A stretch of 47,114 nt of DNA from Clostridia bacterium (GTDB lineage Bacteria > Bacillota > Clostridia > Christensenellales > Aristaeellaceae), in the NCBI GenBank assembly GCA_017412715.1, contig JAFPWU010000006.1, positions 1-47,114 on the forward strand. Direction: 5' to 3'. The translations under genes and the position numbers were made by a program. A model generated the notes under the pieces. The model was not told the origin of the DNA. It searched no databases and saw only the letters and a program-made list of their open reading frames with translations. This document shows, piece by piece, positions 8,736 through 17,256 of the stretch (position 1 is the first letter of the stretch; each line of letters starts with the position of its first letter).

Positions 8736-9950
8736 TTACAAATTAATTAATGTATCCCACAGTCTCTCACAATAATTGTCGCAAGGATTATGCACAAAAC
8801 GCATTATGGCCTTTCTCTTTTCCTGATAGGGATCTTTTCCTTCAGCTACATCCTGCAAATATGCAGCAAGATTCTGATAATCATATATAAAATGCCCCGG
8901 CATGTAATCCAAAGGATTATCAAATACAAAACCGCGTGCTGCCTGATATGAATCATAGTCATCCAGCGCAAAGGCTATTGGGCGGTTAAGCAGCATATAG
9001 TCAATCGCTATAGACGAATAATCAGAAATCAGCGCATTCGTGTATGGCAGAAGCTCATACAAATCAATATTGCGGGTCGCTAAATCCTGATTATTCAAAA
9101 ACAATATATTTGAATAAGTAAACTCTTCGCTCTTATATCTTACCTGAAGAGGATGCCGCTTTATGATGAGCATTATCTTTCTTTCCTTCAAAAAGCGATT
9201 CAATTCTTCAGTCTGTTTTTCATCTCTTAGCAAGGGTAAATCGAAAGCTCTTCCTATCCTGGACTCCTCTGCTCCCACATTCGGATCCACTGATTTTCTA
9301 TAAGTAGGCAACCAGATAACAACCTTATTCGATTCACTCCGGGCTTTTATTTCTTTGATAAAACCTTCTGCTCTCGCACTATGTCTCTGAAACAGATCGT
9401 ATTCCGGATACCCTATGGGAAGAATTCTTTCCTTTTTACAATTAAAGAACTCCGCCTTTGTCTCTATGAAGACCGGCCCGGGAACGAGAACGAAATCAAA
9501 GTTGTCCCCATCTGATGGAACTGCTTCAGAGGCTCCTCTCCTTTTATATCCGCATCCATGCCAAAGATTAATTACCTTTTGTCCGGACCTTTTTTTGATA
9601 TGGCGAAAAGGGTGGCCATGCTGGAAATATACGTATTTACTCGTCAATACATAAATCCATTTCCTTAACTTGTCTTTTTCCCTGACGATCTTTATTTCAG
9701 GAGCAAAGGAAAAAAATGACTGTAAATGTCTTAATTGAGAATCTTCTGCAATGAGAATCACGCGGCATGACGGTTTTTCTTTTACAAGATAGCTGGCATA
9801 AGTTAAAGCATTACTGGTATATTGCGCAGTAAGCAAAAATGTATGTCTCTCCCCTCGAATGGGAAGGATTGGAATCAGCAAAGAATTCAATAGCCTTACG
9901 ACTGTCTTTTTGATTCGCTGTTTTCCTTTATCCATCGGATTCATTTCCAA
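8736..9950 (-). CDS. CDP-glycerol glycerophosphotransferase (TagB/TagF family)
   Basis: 404 aa. Family motifs are visible: INLWHGCGYKRRG (residues about 128-140), the PTYRKS segment near 215, IIKRHPLQ near 265 and SDYSSIAIDYMLLNRPIAF near 310-330. The family moves glycerol-phosphate from CDP-glycerol to a lipid-linked or polymer acceptor on the cytoplasmic side. With tagD nearby, the polymer probably carries phosphoglycerol. At 404 aa it is closer to single-domain TagB-like enzymes than to the longer TagF polymerases, so priming or side-branch decoration is as likely as chain polymerisation. The start is probably the TTG at 9950, with AAAGGCGG six bases upstream; the ATG at 9944 is the alternative. 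Confidence 0.88.
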   Translation of the reverse strand: MEMNPMDKGKQRIKKTVVRLLNSLLIPILPIRGERHTFLLTAQYTSNALTYASYLVKEKPSCRVILIAEDSQLRHLQSFFSFAPEIKIVREKDKLRKWIYVLTSKYVYFQHGHPFRHIKKRSGQKVINLWHGCGYKRRGASEAVPSDGDNFDFVLVPGPVFIETKAEFFNCKKERILPIGYPEYDLFQRHSARAEGFIKEIKARSESNKVVIWLPTYRKSVDPNVGAEESRIGRAFDLPLLRDEKQTEELNRFLKERKIMLIIKRHPLQVRYKSEEFTYSNILFLNNQDLATRNIDLYELLPYTNALISDYSSIAIDYMLLNRPIAFALDDYDSYQAARGFVFDNPLDYMPGHFIYDYQNLAAYLQDVAEGKDPYQEKRKAIMRFVHNPCDNYCERLWDTLINL

Positions 9951-9998
9951 GAGGCACCGCCTTTTATTATTCGAAAAGTTTGTTGATAAATGCGCTCT

Positions 9999-11021
9999 TC
10001 ATTTTTCATATTTTGACTTTTCCGGAAGAAGGCTTTCAAAAGCCTCGATCAACTGATCTCTTCGTTTTTCAAAGTCATCAATTTCTTCTGTATCATTAAC
10101 GCATAATAGTTTCCATCGTCCTTCGCGCACCTCTTTGCAGGCAAGATCATAGTTATTGTCTTCACCATATTCAAACCAGTGTCCAATTTTAAAAGAGCGC
10201 GGGCTAAACTGTCCTGTTACCTGCTGCCAGTTTTTCATCAGCCACTGGTTAACATTACTCCGGTCTCGAAACTTACAGGAACAAGTTGCCGCAAGTTCCT
10301 CCTCCTCCTCTTCCCATACAGTCCTGAATGTGCTCTTCAGAAAGCTGTTTGGAAGATGCTGCTCATAGAATCCCACAAAATTATGCCATGGAAGAAAAAG
10401 ACAATTCCTGAGGATTTTAGTTCCATATCTCAAGTTAAACCATTTCAAAGGATGCTCAGCAATCACCCTGTTTTTCACGAATCTGTCATTTATAACGCCA
10501 ATATTGTTATACTCCGCATGCAAATTATGTCTTGTCATTGGAGGTGGATTCATAACGGCTGAATCGCAAGGCAGTCCATTTCGAAAAAAATCACCCGAAA
10601 CAGTTTTCCTTGTGACAAACATATCATCATTAAAATAAACAAATTTTTCCGCTAATCCAGGTATTCTATGTATGTTCAACTCTATTGTATGCGAATTAAA
10701 TGTGGGCAGAAATTCTGCCGGAATATAGTCGTCATGGCGCACAATATTCAATTTCGGGTTGGAAAGATCCAGCCAGGACGGTACATGTCCCCATGTGATA
10801 AAATGCACCTTATGAACCCATGATGCATTTTTCTCTATTCCTCGGAAAAAATATTTCAGCGTGCCCCAATCCCGAAAACGCACGTCCCCTCGATTCCAGA
10901 GATCATCAACTACGCCGTGTCCCGGTATCATCTTCTGTTCCCAGAAAGTCTTTTCTTTTTTCCATTCTTTATCATTTCCGTCCACCCAGCATATAACCAC
11001 GTCGATTTGCTCTTCGTTCAT
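9999..11021 (-). CDS. Stealth-family hexose-1-phosphate transferase
   Basis: 340 aa. Stealth conserved regions are recognisable: CR1 IDVVICWVDGNDKEWK (residues 6-21), CR2 from about 50 (DWGTLKYFFRGIEKNA, HKVHFITWGHVPSWL, FVYFNDDMFV), CR3 around LFLPWHNFVGFYEQHLPNSF and CR4 around CSCKFRDRSNVNQWL. Stealth proteins build phosphodiester-linked capsules by moving sugar-1-phosphate from a nucleotide sugar, so it fits with the neighbouring CDP-glycerol transferase to give a phosphate-containing polymer. The ATG at 11021 has a good GAGGAAAATAGA site. It is the first gene of the AT-rich block, with a 228-bp gap upstream that may hold a promoter. Confidence 0.9.
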   Translation of the reverse strand: MNEEQIDVVICWVDGNDKEWKKEKTFWEQKMIPGHGVVDDLWNRGDVRFRDWGTLKYFFRGIEKNASWVHKVHFITWGHVPSWLDLSNPKLNIVRHDDYIPAEFLPTFNSHTIELNIHRIPGLAEKFVYFNDDMFVTRKTVSGDFFRNGLPCDSAVMNPPPMTRHNLHAEYNNIGVINDRFVKNRVIAEHPLKWFNLRYGTKILRNCLFLPWHNFVGFYEQHLPNSFLKSTFRTVWEEEEEELAATCSCKFRDRSNVNQWLMKNWQQVTGQFSPRSFKIGHWFEYGEDNNYDLACKEVREGRWKLLCVNDTEEIDDFEKRRDQLIEAFESLLPEKSKYEK

Positions 11022-11249
11022 TCTATTTTCCTCTTCAGCGACAGGATTTCTCTTCGATTCGCAGTATAATATCTCTGTTCTGCAGGAATAGACCTCACGA
11101 ATCTCTTAACCATTAACTGCTATTATGCTTTCAAATTCGCTTCTTTTCTGCATTGCCGTCATCCACGGAAAAAGATATCAATCGCAATATCATGACTACT
11201 GTATCGGAAGATGATAACTGTCGGTCCCTTTTTCAATCGTATTCCACGA
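11022..11249 (-). promoter_or_regulatory. Intergenic gap with weak promoter candidate before the Stealth gene
   Basis: This 228-bp AT-rich gap has no gene. Its best minus-strand -10 candidate is TATACT at 11063-11068, about 40 bases from the Stealth start, but it lacks a good -35. No hairpin with a T-tract was seen after the YfhO gene. It marks the composition change between the two halves of the locus. Confidence 0.3.
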
Positions 11250-13961
11250 TTAATCAGATTTACCGTTCAGGCTCCCGTCTCGTTTTCTTCTTTTCTTTTG
11301 GAAAGCCGCAGCTCCAAAAGCGGCGCAGGCCGTCAGCAGGCTGATCAACGCTCCCGCCCGGAGTCCCGGGGTCATATAGGTCATGCGAATATGATGTTCC
11401 CCCGGCTCCAGCTCCAGCGCCAGAAAGCCCAGATCCGCCCGCCGCAGCGGAACGGGTTTTCCGTTATCCGTGGCGGTCCAGCCCTCGCTGTATGGAATGG
11501 AAATGAACAGGTGCTTCCTTTCCCGGATGTCCGTGGTCCATTCCATCTCATTGGTCCCAAAGGAGATGTCCGACGCCCCGGGCTCCAGCCCCGCCAGATT
11601 TTCCTGAATGGCTGCCATGGGACGGGTATGGACCCGAATGTTCCGGAAGGACAGGGTTCCCTTTCTATCCACCGTCAGCCTGATCCGGTTTACGCTTTCC
11701 CCGATTCGGCCCAGGCAGACCAGCCAGTTATGCTTCCCTCCATACATGTGGCTGTACCCGTTCAGCAGCCGGATCGAGGAAGAGGTCACCGTCTGATCAT
11801 CCATCATCCCGCAAATGCTGAGATAGCACTCTTTTGCTATTCCGTTCTGATAATGGATGTCTTCCAGATCCAAATATAACTCTCCGGAGGTCTGAAACGG
11901 AAACTCCACCGTCAACCCGCTAGCCCCTGCAGCCACGGTCAGCTGCCCGTCCTGAAGGAGATTCCCCGAATCGGCAATCAGATTGCAGGGCGTATCGTCC
12001 TCCGCGAGAGAAAAATCTGCTGCAGAAGCCCCGGCCGGGCCCTCCAGCACCACCGCCTGCATCAAAAGCTGCTGGCGCTCATAGGGGCTCAGGGCCTCAT
12101 AACGCTCCTCGGAGACAGCCCGGTCGAACAGATAACATAATGACCGGGCATCCCCGTCCGACGTCCAGGAAACCATCCCTCCGTCTGCCGTTTCCGCCTC
12201 CGGCTTTCCGAAGGCCGCCGGAATATCCTGATTGGACCCGCTTGTGAAAAAGTGATTGATGCCCAGGAGCGCATACAGTTCACTGCGCCCGTCCGGATGG
12301 TCGTAGCCGAAGCTCCAGGAGTCCGTTTTCAGGGCCAGGCTGCTGTGAAACCGATCAATGCTCTGATTGTAGAAGCTCATATAGAAGGTGGTGCCGCCCG
12401 CGTCCTGCAGCCAGCTGGCGTTCCGCACGTGGGGCAGTCCCCAGTCCGAATACCTCGTCCCGTCCGACGTATCCACCTGATCCAGCAGCGGGAGCCCATT
12501 GCTCCCCTCGGCCCGGGTCCAGGCCGCGCCCAGATCCACCATGTTGGCCGGATCCATGAAGTTGCTCAGGCCGAAGCCATACGCCGAAAAGGAAAACAGC
12601 AGGGCGCACAGGGAGCACAGCGCCGCCGTGCCGGCCCGGAAGGCTCTTTCCCGCCGGATGCGCGGCAGCAGGAACAGGATGCCGGAGAAGGCAGCGAGCG
12701 CTCCCGCCTCCAGCAGAAAAGCTGTGGATCCGGCATGGGCCAGGAAATACGCAGCCGCCAGATAGACCGCGGAAAGAATTGCCGCACCAACCCGTTTCCC
12801 GAAGGGAAGGGTTCTCATCGATGGAAGCTCTTCCGTCACAATCCAGGCGATCAGAAGGGAAAGCCCCCAGGCCCAGCGGTTTGTCACATACCCCAGGCCG
12901 TTCATGAAATAGCCCAAGGCCGGGATGCAGAGGCAGAGGATCCCCAGCAGCAGTTCCGCCTTCAGCCTGCCCTTCTCCTTCCGGCCGGTCATCATCAGGA
13001 GGAACACGCAGACGAGGCCGCAGACGGGCCAGCCGATCTGGCTGTCCGGCCCCGAATCGGCCGCGATGATCGCTCCCCGCAGAAATCTCCAGTATTTACC
13101 GGCGCTGTAGAAGAGCGGCACCTCATGCGCCAGGCTCAGCCTTTCCATCCCCAGCATGAGCTTTGCCATGGGAACCAGCGACACCGCCGCCAGGCCCGCA
13201 GAAAGCATCGAACAGCCAAGAAATCGGCCGGCCAGACGGAGCATCCGCTTCCCCGCCCCCGGGTCCCCTCTCATCTCCAGCAGGCGAAGGCCGGTATAAA
13301 CCGCGGTCAGCACCGCGATCATCCAGGTATGATAGAAGCTGTAAATGGCGCTGTAAGCCAGGGTCAGAACATACATCCCGGGCTTTCCCCGGTCCAGCAG
13401 CCGGTCCGTCCCGCAGATGATCAGGGGAAAGAGGATCATCGGAACGAAGAATTGCGACTGATAAAGACACAGAAACGCGCTTCCGCTGAAGGCGTAGGTC
13501 AGCATGCCGCAGAGGACAGCCCACTTCTCCCTCCCCCGGGAAAAGCCCAGCACGGAGAAGGTGAGGCCGCACAGCCACAAGTGAACAAAGAGCATCAACA
13601 CGAAGAAGAGCTCGCTGTGCTGCGGCGGTATCAGCGCGGAAAGCCAGTACAGCGGGTTCATCACATAGGGAGAAAGGGTGATCAGGAAGTCCGAGCCGTA
13701 CCCGATGGCGGGATCCCACAGCACGGCGCCCTGTCCCCGGATCAGCGCCCGGATCCACTTCCCGATCCGGATGAACACCAGATACTGCTGATCAAAGGTA
13801 TCCCATCTCACCAGGAGCGTTTTCCCCGCCAGCAGGAAATGGATCTCGATGCCGAAAAAGGCGATCAGCGCAAAGAGCGCGGTGTACAGCAGAAAGAATT
13901 CCAGGTTCGCGGGGATCCGTCTGTTTCTCTGCCCTCCCCGGTTGATCTTCAGCATTTTCAT
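11250..13961 (-). CDS. YfhO-family polytopic membrane protein
   Basis: 903 aa. The N-terminal 520 residues hold about 12-14 membrane helices in the GT-C-like YfhO layout: LLVRWDTFDQQYLVFIR near residue 50, a loop with GYGSDFLITLSPYVMNPLYW near 85, then helices with YQSQFFVPMILFP. A large extracytoplasmic region (about 530-870) ends in a last helix before a basic tail. YfhO proteins are linked in Bacillus and Listeria to lipoteichoic or wall teichoic acid glycosylation from undecaprenyl-phosphate sugars, so glycosylation of the exported polymer outside the cell is the likely role. The ATG at 13961 has CAGGGGACCGAC upstream. The GC-rich coding sequence meets the AT-rich block close to its stop codon. 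Confidence 0.88.
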   Translation of the reverse strand: MKMLKINRGGQRNRRIPANLEFFLLYTALFALIAFFGIEIHFLLAGKTLLVRWDTFDQQYLVFIRIGKWIRALIRGQGAVLWDPAIGYGSDFLITLSPYVMNPLYWLSALIPPQHSELFFVLMLFVHLWLCGLTFSVLGFSRGREKWAVLCGMLTYAFSGSAFLCLYQSQFFVPMILFPLIICGTDRLLDRGKPGMYVLTLAYSAIYSFYHTWMIAVLTAVYTGLRLLEMRGDPGAGKRMLRLAGRFLGCSMLSAGLAAVSLVPMAKLMLGMERLSLAHEVPLFYSAGKYWRFLRGAIIAADSGPDSQIGWPVCGLVCVFLLMMTGRKEKGRLKAELLLGILCLCIPALGYFMNGLGYVTNRWAWGLSLLIAWIVTEELPSMRTLPFGKRVGAAILSAVYLAAAYFLAHAGSTAFLLEAGALAAFSGILFLLPRIRRERAFRAGTAALCSLCALLFSFSAYGFGLSNFMDPANMVDLGAAWTRAEGSNGLPLLDQVDTSDGTRYSDWGLPHVRNASWLQDAGGTTFYMSFYNQSIDRFHSSLALKTDSWSFGYDHPDGRSELYALLGINHFFTSGSNQDIPAAFGKPEAETADGGMVSWTSDGDARSLCYLFDRAVSEERYEALSPYERQQLLMQAVVLEGPAGASAADFSLAEDDTPCNLIADSGNLLQDGQLTVAAGASGLTVEFPFQTSGELYLDLEDIHYQNGIAKECYLSICGMMDDQTVTSSSIRLLNGYSHMYGGKHNWLVCLGRIGESVNRIRLTVDRKGTLSFRNIRVHTRPMAAIQENLAGLEPGASDISFGTNEMEWTTDIRERKHLFISIPYSEGWTATDNGKPVPLRRADLGFLALELEPGEHHIRMTYMTPGLRAGALISLLTACAAFGAAAFQKKRRKRDGSLNGKSD

Positions 13962-13978
13962 GTCGGTCCCCTGTCCTG

Positions 13979-14917
13979 TTACAGTCTTCCCGCTTCTGCG
14001 GGGGCTGCGCTCTTCGTGACGGTCTCTATCCCGGGACGGAAGCGCTTCCCCTCCCGGACCGCCCGGTTCAGGATCCGGAGCCGCTCCCGCTTCCGGTCGC
14101 TTTTCAGCAGGATTTTCGCCCGGTGGAACATCCGCTTCGCGAAATAGAACAGCCGGCCCGGAAGGCCTTCCCGCCGATAGACATAGTATTCATTCCGGTA
14201 GGCGTACCTGTATCGGCTCAGATCCTGCGCGGCGTCCAGCACCAGATTGGACCCGATGTTCGTTCTGGTTTTGTGCAGCACCTGGCTCGCCCCGGCATAC
14301 CGGCCGGGATACTTCCGGGAAATCCTTCTGGAATATTCCATATCGTCCGCCCAGATAAAGAAATCGGAGATGGGAAAGCCGAATTCCTCCACCCGCTTCC
14401 GGCTGACCAGGAAGCTGACAAAGGTGGCCATGATCACGGGAACGGCGCCCCGCTCCGTCTCTGAAATCTTCTCCCGATAGCTCACCCAGGGGATGTTCAT
14501 TCTGCACAGGGACCCGTCCTGCCAGAGGACTCTGCTGCAAAGGAAGCCTGCTTTCTCCCCCGGACCTTCCGCCTCGCGCATCAGCGCCTTCAGGGAATCC
14601 GGCCGGACGATGCAGTCGTCATCCAGCAGCCAGAGCCAGCCGCAGCCGCCTTCCATGGCTTTTTTCATGCCGAAGTTGAATCCGCCCGCGCCGCCCAGGT
14701 TCCTGCCGGTATTATAGTACCGCAGGGGAAACCTGGATGCCGCCTGGTACCTTTCCCGGACCAGCTCTCCGGTTCCGTCCCCGCTGCCGTTATCGATCAC
14801 CAGAATCTCCATCTCCGGGTACTCCTGGGCCATCAGCGCGTCCAGACATTCCCGCAGCAGCGCCTTCCGGTTGTAGGTCACCACCACCGCGGCCACACGT
14901 TTCAATTTGCTTTCCAA
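13979..14917 (-). CDS. Family 2 glycosyltransferase (GlfT2/galactofuranosyl-like)
   Basis: 312 aa, single GT-A domain. It opens KRVAAVVVTYNRKALLRECL (nucleotide-binding strand) and has NTGRNLGGAGGFNFGM near 90-105, then the metal-binding WLLDDDCIVRPDSL near 115-130. The GGAGGFN loop plus DDD motif is typical of the GlfT2-like subgroup that includes galactofuranosyl and rhamnosyl transferases. There is no membrane helix, so it acts at the cytoplasmic face. The start is probably the TTG at 14917, with GGACGGGG seven bases before it. No UDP-galactopyranose mutase lies in the window, so donor identity is open. It lies 17 bp upstream of the YfhO gene and 19 bp downstream of the DUF4422 gene. Confidence 0.86.
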   Translation of the reverse strand: MESKLKRVAAVVVTYNRKALLRECLDALMAQEYPEMEILVIDNGSGDGTGELVRERYQAASRFPLRYYNTGRNLGGAGGFNFGMKKAMEGGCGWLWLLDDDCIVRPDSLKALMREAEGPGEKAGFLCSRVLWQDGSLCRMNIPWVSYREKISETERGAVPVIMATFVSFLVSRKRVEEFGFPISDFFIWADDMEYSRRISRKYPGRYAGASQVLHKTRTNIGSNLVLDAAQDLSRYRYAYRNEYYVYRREGLPGRLFYFAKRMFHRAKILLKSDRKRERLRILNRAVREGKRFRPGIETVTKSAAPAEAGRL

Positions 14918-14936
14918 TCTTTTTCCCCGTCCCGTT

Positions 14937-15746
14937 TCACTTTTTCCCGCCGCGGATCTTCCGGCCCAGGAAGGCCGCTCCCTTTTTCAGCCAGTTCTGC
15001 TTTTCCAGGAACAGATAGGGCAGATCCATCGTCCGGACTTCGTTCTTCTCCAGCCAGACGTCCAGCAGCAGTTCCGCCACAAAGCCGAAGACCCTTCGGT
15101 CGTAGGAATTGTAGCCGCTGATATCCAGCCTTCCCTCCAGCTCGAGCAGAATATCGAACAGCCACCGGCAATAGGCCTCCATCAGATCCCGGCGCATGAT
15201 GAACATGTTGAACCGATGGCCCCGGGTTCGCCTCATATACGCGTCATAAACCGGAAGATACTCAGGATATTTTTCCGCCAGGATCTGCCGGGTCTCGTCC
15301 AGATCGATTCCGTGGTGGGCGTGGGCGTACTGGCTGTAATTCGTCTCGATCCAGTAGTTCCGGGGTCTGGGAAGCAGCGCGTCCGCCTGCCGGAGGTAGG
15401 CTTCCGCCTCCCGCTCCCCCAGAATATCCTCCCGGTCCCGGCCGCCCTTCCGCAGGAAATGCCTCCGGTAATGGGCCAGCCCCACGGCTCCGGCCTCCTT
15501 CGGCAGGTTTTTCCACGCCCAGTACAGCCCGGTCAACTCGCAGTAGTACGGATTTTTCTCGCTGATGTTCTCCCCGGAATCATCCCTCCGGAATCCCAGA
15601 TCCAGGGGGCGTCCGTCCTCCCCGATCTTTCCCGCCGCCCCGACCTGGACCGGCAGATACATGGGGTCCTCCGGCATCCAGTAGGGTTTATGCGCCGCGA
15701 CGATCACCGTCACGGGGCCGGGCCCGCCTCGGATCTCCTTTTCCAT
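14937..15746 (-). CDS. DUF4422 glycosyltransferase
   Basis: 269 aa from the ATG at 15746, chosen for the GGGAGGAAGGAAG site before it; an upstream extension would be read from inside the PHPT gene. DUF4422 signatures are VTVIVAAHKPYWMPEDPMYL near the N-terminus, NPYYCELTGLYWAWKNLP near 65-82 and VGLAHYRRHFLRKGG near 90-104. The family is annotated as capsular or exopolysaccharide glycosyltransferases. EYLPVYDAYMRRTRGHRFNM and the acidic end DISGYNSYDRRVFGF are also family-like. No signal peptide. It follows the polyprenyl-phosphate sugar transferase by 46 bp, so it could add the second sugar of the repeat unit; that order is inferred only from position. Confidence 0.86.
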   Translation of the reverse strand: MEKEIRGGPGPVTVIVAAHKPYWMPEDPMYLPVQVGAAGKIGEDGRPLDLGFRRDDSGENISEKNPYYCELTGLYWAWKNLPKEAGAVGLAHYRRHFLRKGGRDREDILGEREAEAYLRQADALLPRPRNYWIETNYSQYAHAHHGIDLDETRQILAEKYPEYLPVYDAYMRRTRGHRFNMFIMRRDLMEAYCRWLFDILLELEGRLDISGYNSYDRRVFGFVAELLLDVWLEKNEVRTMDLPYLFLEKQNWLKKGAAFLGRKIRGGKK

Positions 15747-15792
15747 CGATCTTCCTTCCTCCCGCTGATGTCGGTCAGGGAGCGCGGGGCGC

Positions 15793-17196
15793 CTATGCCC
15801 GCTCCCCTTTCCCGGCCAGCTTCTCGCTGTTGACCATGCCGCCGAACAGGGTTCGCAGGGCAATGCGCAGATCCAGCCCGGGGGTCCAGTTTTCGATATA
15901 TTCGATATCGTAGCGGATGCGCTCCTCGATGCTGGTATCCCCCCGCAGGCCGTTCACCTGGGCCCATCCGGTAATCCCGGGGCGAACCTGCTGCCGGACC
16001 AGGTAGCGGGGAACCTCCTCCTTGAAATGCTCCACGTGGTAGGGCACCTCCGGCCGGGGGCCGATGACGCTCATATCCCCCTTCAGCACATTCCAGAACT
16101 GGGGCAGCTCGTCCAGGCTCGTCTTCCGGATCAGGCTGCCGAAGCGGGTCTTCCGGGCATCCTGATCCCGGCTCCACCCGGTCTTTTCCGAATCCGTCAC
16201 CCGCATGCTGCGGAACTTGTACATGGTGAAGAGCTTCTTGTCCCGGCCCATCCGCTCCTGCCGGAAGATCACCGGGCCGGGGCTGGTCAGCTTCACCCCC
16301 AGGGCCACCGCCAGCATCAGGGGGCTGAGGATCACCAGGGCCAGGAAGGAGACCAGGAGGTCCGCCGACCGCTTCAGCATCGCGTTTCCCGCCCGGTTCA
16401 GGGGCGTGGCCCGCAGGTCGATCAGCTTGCTGGATCCGACTGTGTCAAAGGTCGGATAGGAGGGATAGTAATCGTTAAAGAAGGGAATCAGCTCGATGGC
16501 CGCCCCCTCCTTGTCCGCCGCCTCCAGGATCGCCTGCATCCGGTTCACCTCCGAGGGCTCCAGCGCCGCCACGACGGCGTCATAATCCGCGGACGCCAGG
16601 ATTTTCCCGATCTGCTCATAGCCTCCCAGATGCTTTCCCAGGCCGGAGACCCCGGGCTTTCCCACGTATCCGGTCAGCTCGATGCCGGTATAGGGGTTCT
16701 CCCGGATATTCCGGGCGTACTGGAGGGCCAGATGGCCGTCCCCGATCACCAGATAATGGCGCAGGTTGTAGCCCCGCACCCGCAGGGTGCGCAGCACCCC
16801 GTGGAAGAGGAAATGCTTCAGGCTGATCAGCAGGGAGGACAGGCCCCAGCTGATGAGCAGCATCAGCCGGGGAACGTCGATCACCTTGAACAGATACAGG
16901 ACGGCCATCAGGATCAGGGTGCAGATCCCGTTGACCAGAAAGATCCGGAAGGTATTGCTTCCGTTTTTCCGAAAGCGCTGGGGCGCGTAGAGGTTGGCCA
17001 TGTACAGCGCCAGCAGGGTCATCAGGCTGAACAGCACCGCCACCAGGATCAGCTCCAGGCTGCCGGCCGCGATATTGTTCTGCCCGTCCAGCACGTCAAA
17101 CCGCAGCCGCCAGGCAAAAAAGCTGGACAGCAGGATGATCAGAAGGTCCGACGCCATGTTTGCCAGCTTCAGTTTCTGCTGATTTCTCTGCAGCAT
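15793..17196 (-). CDS. Polyprenyl-phosphate sugar-1-phosphotransferase (WbaP/WcaJ type)
   Basis: 467 aa. Four to five N-terminal helices are followed by a CoA-binding-like cytoplasmic domain (HYLVIGDGHLALQYARNI near 148-165) and the catalytic bacterial sugar transferase domain from about 275. That domain has LKRSADLLVSFLALVILSP, the catalytic stretch FRQERMGRDKKLFTMYKFRS, TSLDELPQFWNVLKGDMS, GPRPE and PGITGWAQVNGLRG. It starts glycan synthesis by moving a sugar-1-phosphate from a UDP-sugar to undecaprenyl phosphate, the committed step of Wzx/Wzy assembly. The length matches polytopic PHPTs. Which sugar it uses (Glc, Gal or HexNAc) cannot be read from sequence. It is the only initiating enzyme in the window. 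Confidence 0.92.
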   Translation of the reverse strand: MLQRNQQKLKLANMASDLLIILLSSFFAWRLRFDVLDGQNNIAAGSLELILVAVLFSLMTLLALYMANLYAPQRFRKNGSNTFRIFLVNGICTLILMAVLYLFKVIDVPRLMLLISWGLSSLLISLKHFLFHGVLRTLRVRGYNLRHYLVIGDGHLALQYARNIRENPYTGIELTGYVGKPGVSGLGKHLGGYEQIGKILASADYDAVVAALEPSEVNRMQAILEAADKEGAAIELIPFFNDYYPSYPTFDTVGSSKLIDLRATPLNRAGNAMLKRSADLLVSFLALVILSPLMLAVALGVKLTSPGPVIFRQERMGRDKKLFTMYKFRSMRVTDSEKTGWSRDQDARKTRFGSLIRKTSLDELPQFWNVLKGDMSVIGPRPEVPYHVEHFKEEVPRYLVRQQVRPGITGWAQVNGLRGDTSIEERIRYDIEYIENWTPGLDLRIALRTLFGGMVNSEKLAGKGERA

Positions 17197-17256
17197 ACGC
17201 TCCTCGCCCTTTCCTGCGGATTCCTCGCGGCCGGCGAGGTCCGCCGTCTTTTCCGG

